Shown in pieces: positions 5,479-5,920 of a stretch of DNA of 5,920 nucleotides; position 1 is the stretch's first letter; each line of letters starts with the position of its first letter. The stretch spans positions 1 to 5,920 of the forward strand of contig JAUTXA010000005.1 in assembly GCA_030838265.1 (NCBI GenBank), in the 5' to 3' direction. A model generated the notes under the pieces. That model saw only the letters and a list, made by a program, of their open reading frames with translations, did no database searches and was not told the origin of the DNA. The translations under genes and the position numbers were made by a program. The DNA comes from Actinomycetota bacterium. GTDB lineage: Bacteria; Actinomycetota; Acidimicrobiia; Acidimicrobiales; BP-101.

Positions 5479-5920
5479 CGCCAGACGACGGGGTACAGGG
5501 CGAACGTCCCGGCCAGGCCTTTGAGCACGGTCTCCTTGGGCTCGTCGAAGGTGAAGCCCGAGCCGGTGGCCAGCTCCTTCAACAGCGAGGAGACGAGGAT
5601 CTCGCCCCCCTTGGCCTGGTCGGCGATGCGCGACGCGACGTTCACCGTCCGCCCGAGGAAGTCCTGGTCCTCGCGCACGACCTCGCCGGTGTGCAGGCCG
5701 ATGCGCACCCGCAGCGGCTCGCTGGCGCCCGACGACGACCAGTCGTCGAGAGCCCGCTGCAGGTCGACGGCACATCCCAACGCCTTCCCGGCGCCGGCAA
5801 AGGCAACCATGAAGCCATCGCCTTGGAACTTGACCTCGTGCCCGCCACACCGCTCGACGTGCGAACGGACGATGCGGTTGTGCTCGACGAGGATGTCGCG
5901 GGCCGCGGCGTCGCCCAGGC
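5475..5920 (-). CDS. Class III adenylate cyclase, C-terminal part (5' end outside window)
   Basis: The last 147 residues of a class III nucleotide cyclase, which makes cAMP from ATP as a head-to-tail dimer. The visible part begins LGDAAARDILVEHNRIV and contains the second metal Asp and substrate Lys in EVKFQGDGFMVAF (28-40 of the visible part; Lys30, Asp34). RVRIGLHTGEVV (70-81) follows. DFLGRTVNVASRIAD (86-100) carries the adenine-specifying Asp86 and the transition-state residues Asn93 and Arg97. GGEILVSS (104-111) and LKGLAGTFALYPV (132-144) close the domain. With the Lys/Asp pair intact, adenylate specificity is expected. The first metal Asp lies outside the window, as does any N-terminal sensory domain. 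The protein ends directly after the catalytic domain. Its TGA overlaps the ATG of the nucleotidyltransferase-like gene by 4 bp, making it the most upstream visible member of the four-gene operon. Confidence 0.92.
   Translation of the reverse strand, partial: LGDAAARDILVEHNRIVRSHVERCGGHEVKFQGDGFMVAFAGAGKALGCAVDLQRALDDWSSSGASEPLRVRIGLHTGEVVREDQDFLGRTVNVASRIADQAKGGEILVSSLLKELATGSGFTFDEPKETVLKGLAGTFALYPVVWR

Noticed and set aside
5479..5850. N-terminal extension of the nucleotidyltransferase-like protein by about 124 residues
   Set aside because: It is out of frame with, and fully inside, the adenylate cyclase domain, whose catalytic motifs are intact. The ATG at 5478 begins the fold's first beta strand.

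Overview
The window comes from a high-GC chromosome. Its gene content (a DUF501 gene coupled to a short Ppx/GppA phosphatase, a bacterial RIO1-type kinase, GTG and TTG starts, a class III nucleotide cyclase) fits Actinobacteria. A deep lineage such as Acidimicrobiia is my guess, not something the sequence proves. Coding density is very high. I see no tRNA, rRNA, CRISPR array, insertion sequence or phage gene.

Layout. Positions 1-2436, minus strand, hold a two-gene unit: a 632-residue acyl-CoA synthetase of the acetyl/acetoacetyl-CoA synthetase group, followed through a 4-bp ATGA overlap by a RimJ/RimL-type GNAT acetyltransferase that runs off the left edge. Positions 2437-2608 are a 172-bp divergent intergenic region. 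It carries a possible 13-codon leader ORF with a good Shine-Dalgarno sequence and a hairpin just ahead of the next gene. Positions 2609-3472, plus strand, encode a RIO1-like kinase starting at TTG. Positions 3481-3530 are a perfect 21-bp inverted repeat between convergent genes, probably a bidirectional transcription stop.

Positions 3543-5920, minus strand, are a tightly coupled four-gene operon, read right to left: the C-terminal part of a class III adenylate cyclase, a degenerate MobA/MocA-like nucleotidyltransferase, a DUF501 protein, and a Ppx/GppA phosphatase. All three junctions are 4-bp stop/start overlaps (ATGA, GTGA, GTGA).

How the genes may work together. DUF501-ppx is a known actinobacterial pair, classically downstream of eno and a divIC/ftsB-like gene. 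In the visible part of this operon the neighbours are instead a cyclase and a nucleotidyltransferase-like protein that seems to lack its catalytic signature. This suggests, by inference only, that nucleotide signalling (cAMP) and polyphosphate or (p)ppGpp metabolism are co-expressed here. The synthetase/GNAT pair is a separate transcription unit for carboxylic acid activation, and a regulatory link by lysine acetylation is possible.

Nothing here is a clearly new system. The points most worth a second look are the pseudoenzyme-like nucleotidyltransferase in a four-gene coupled operon, the perfect convergent hairpin, and the leader ORF before the RIO kinase.
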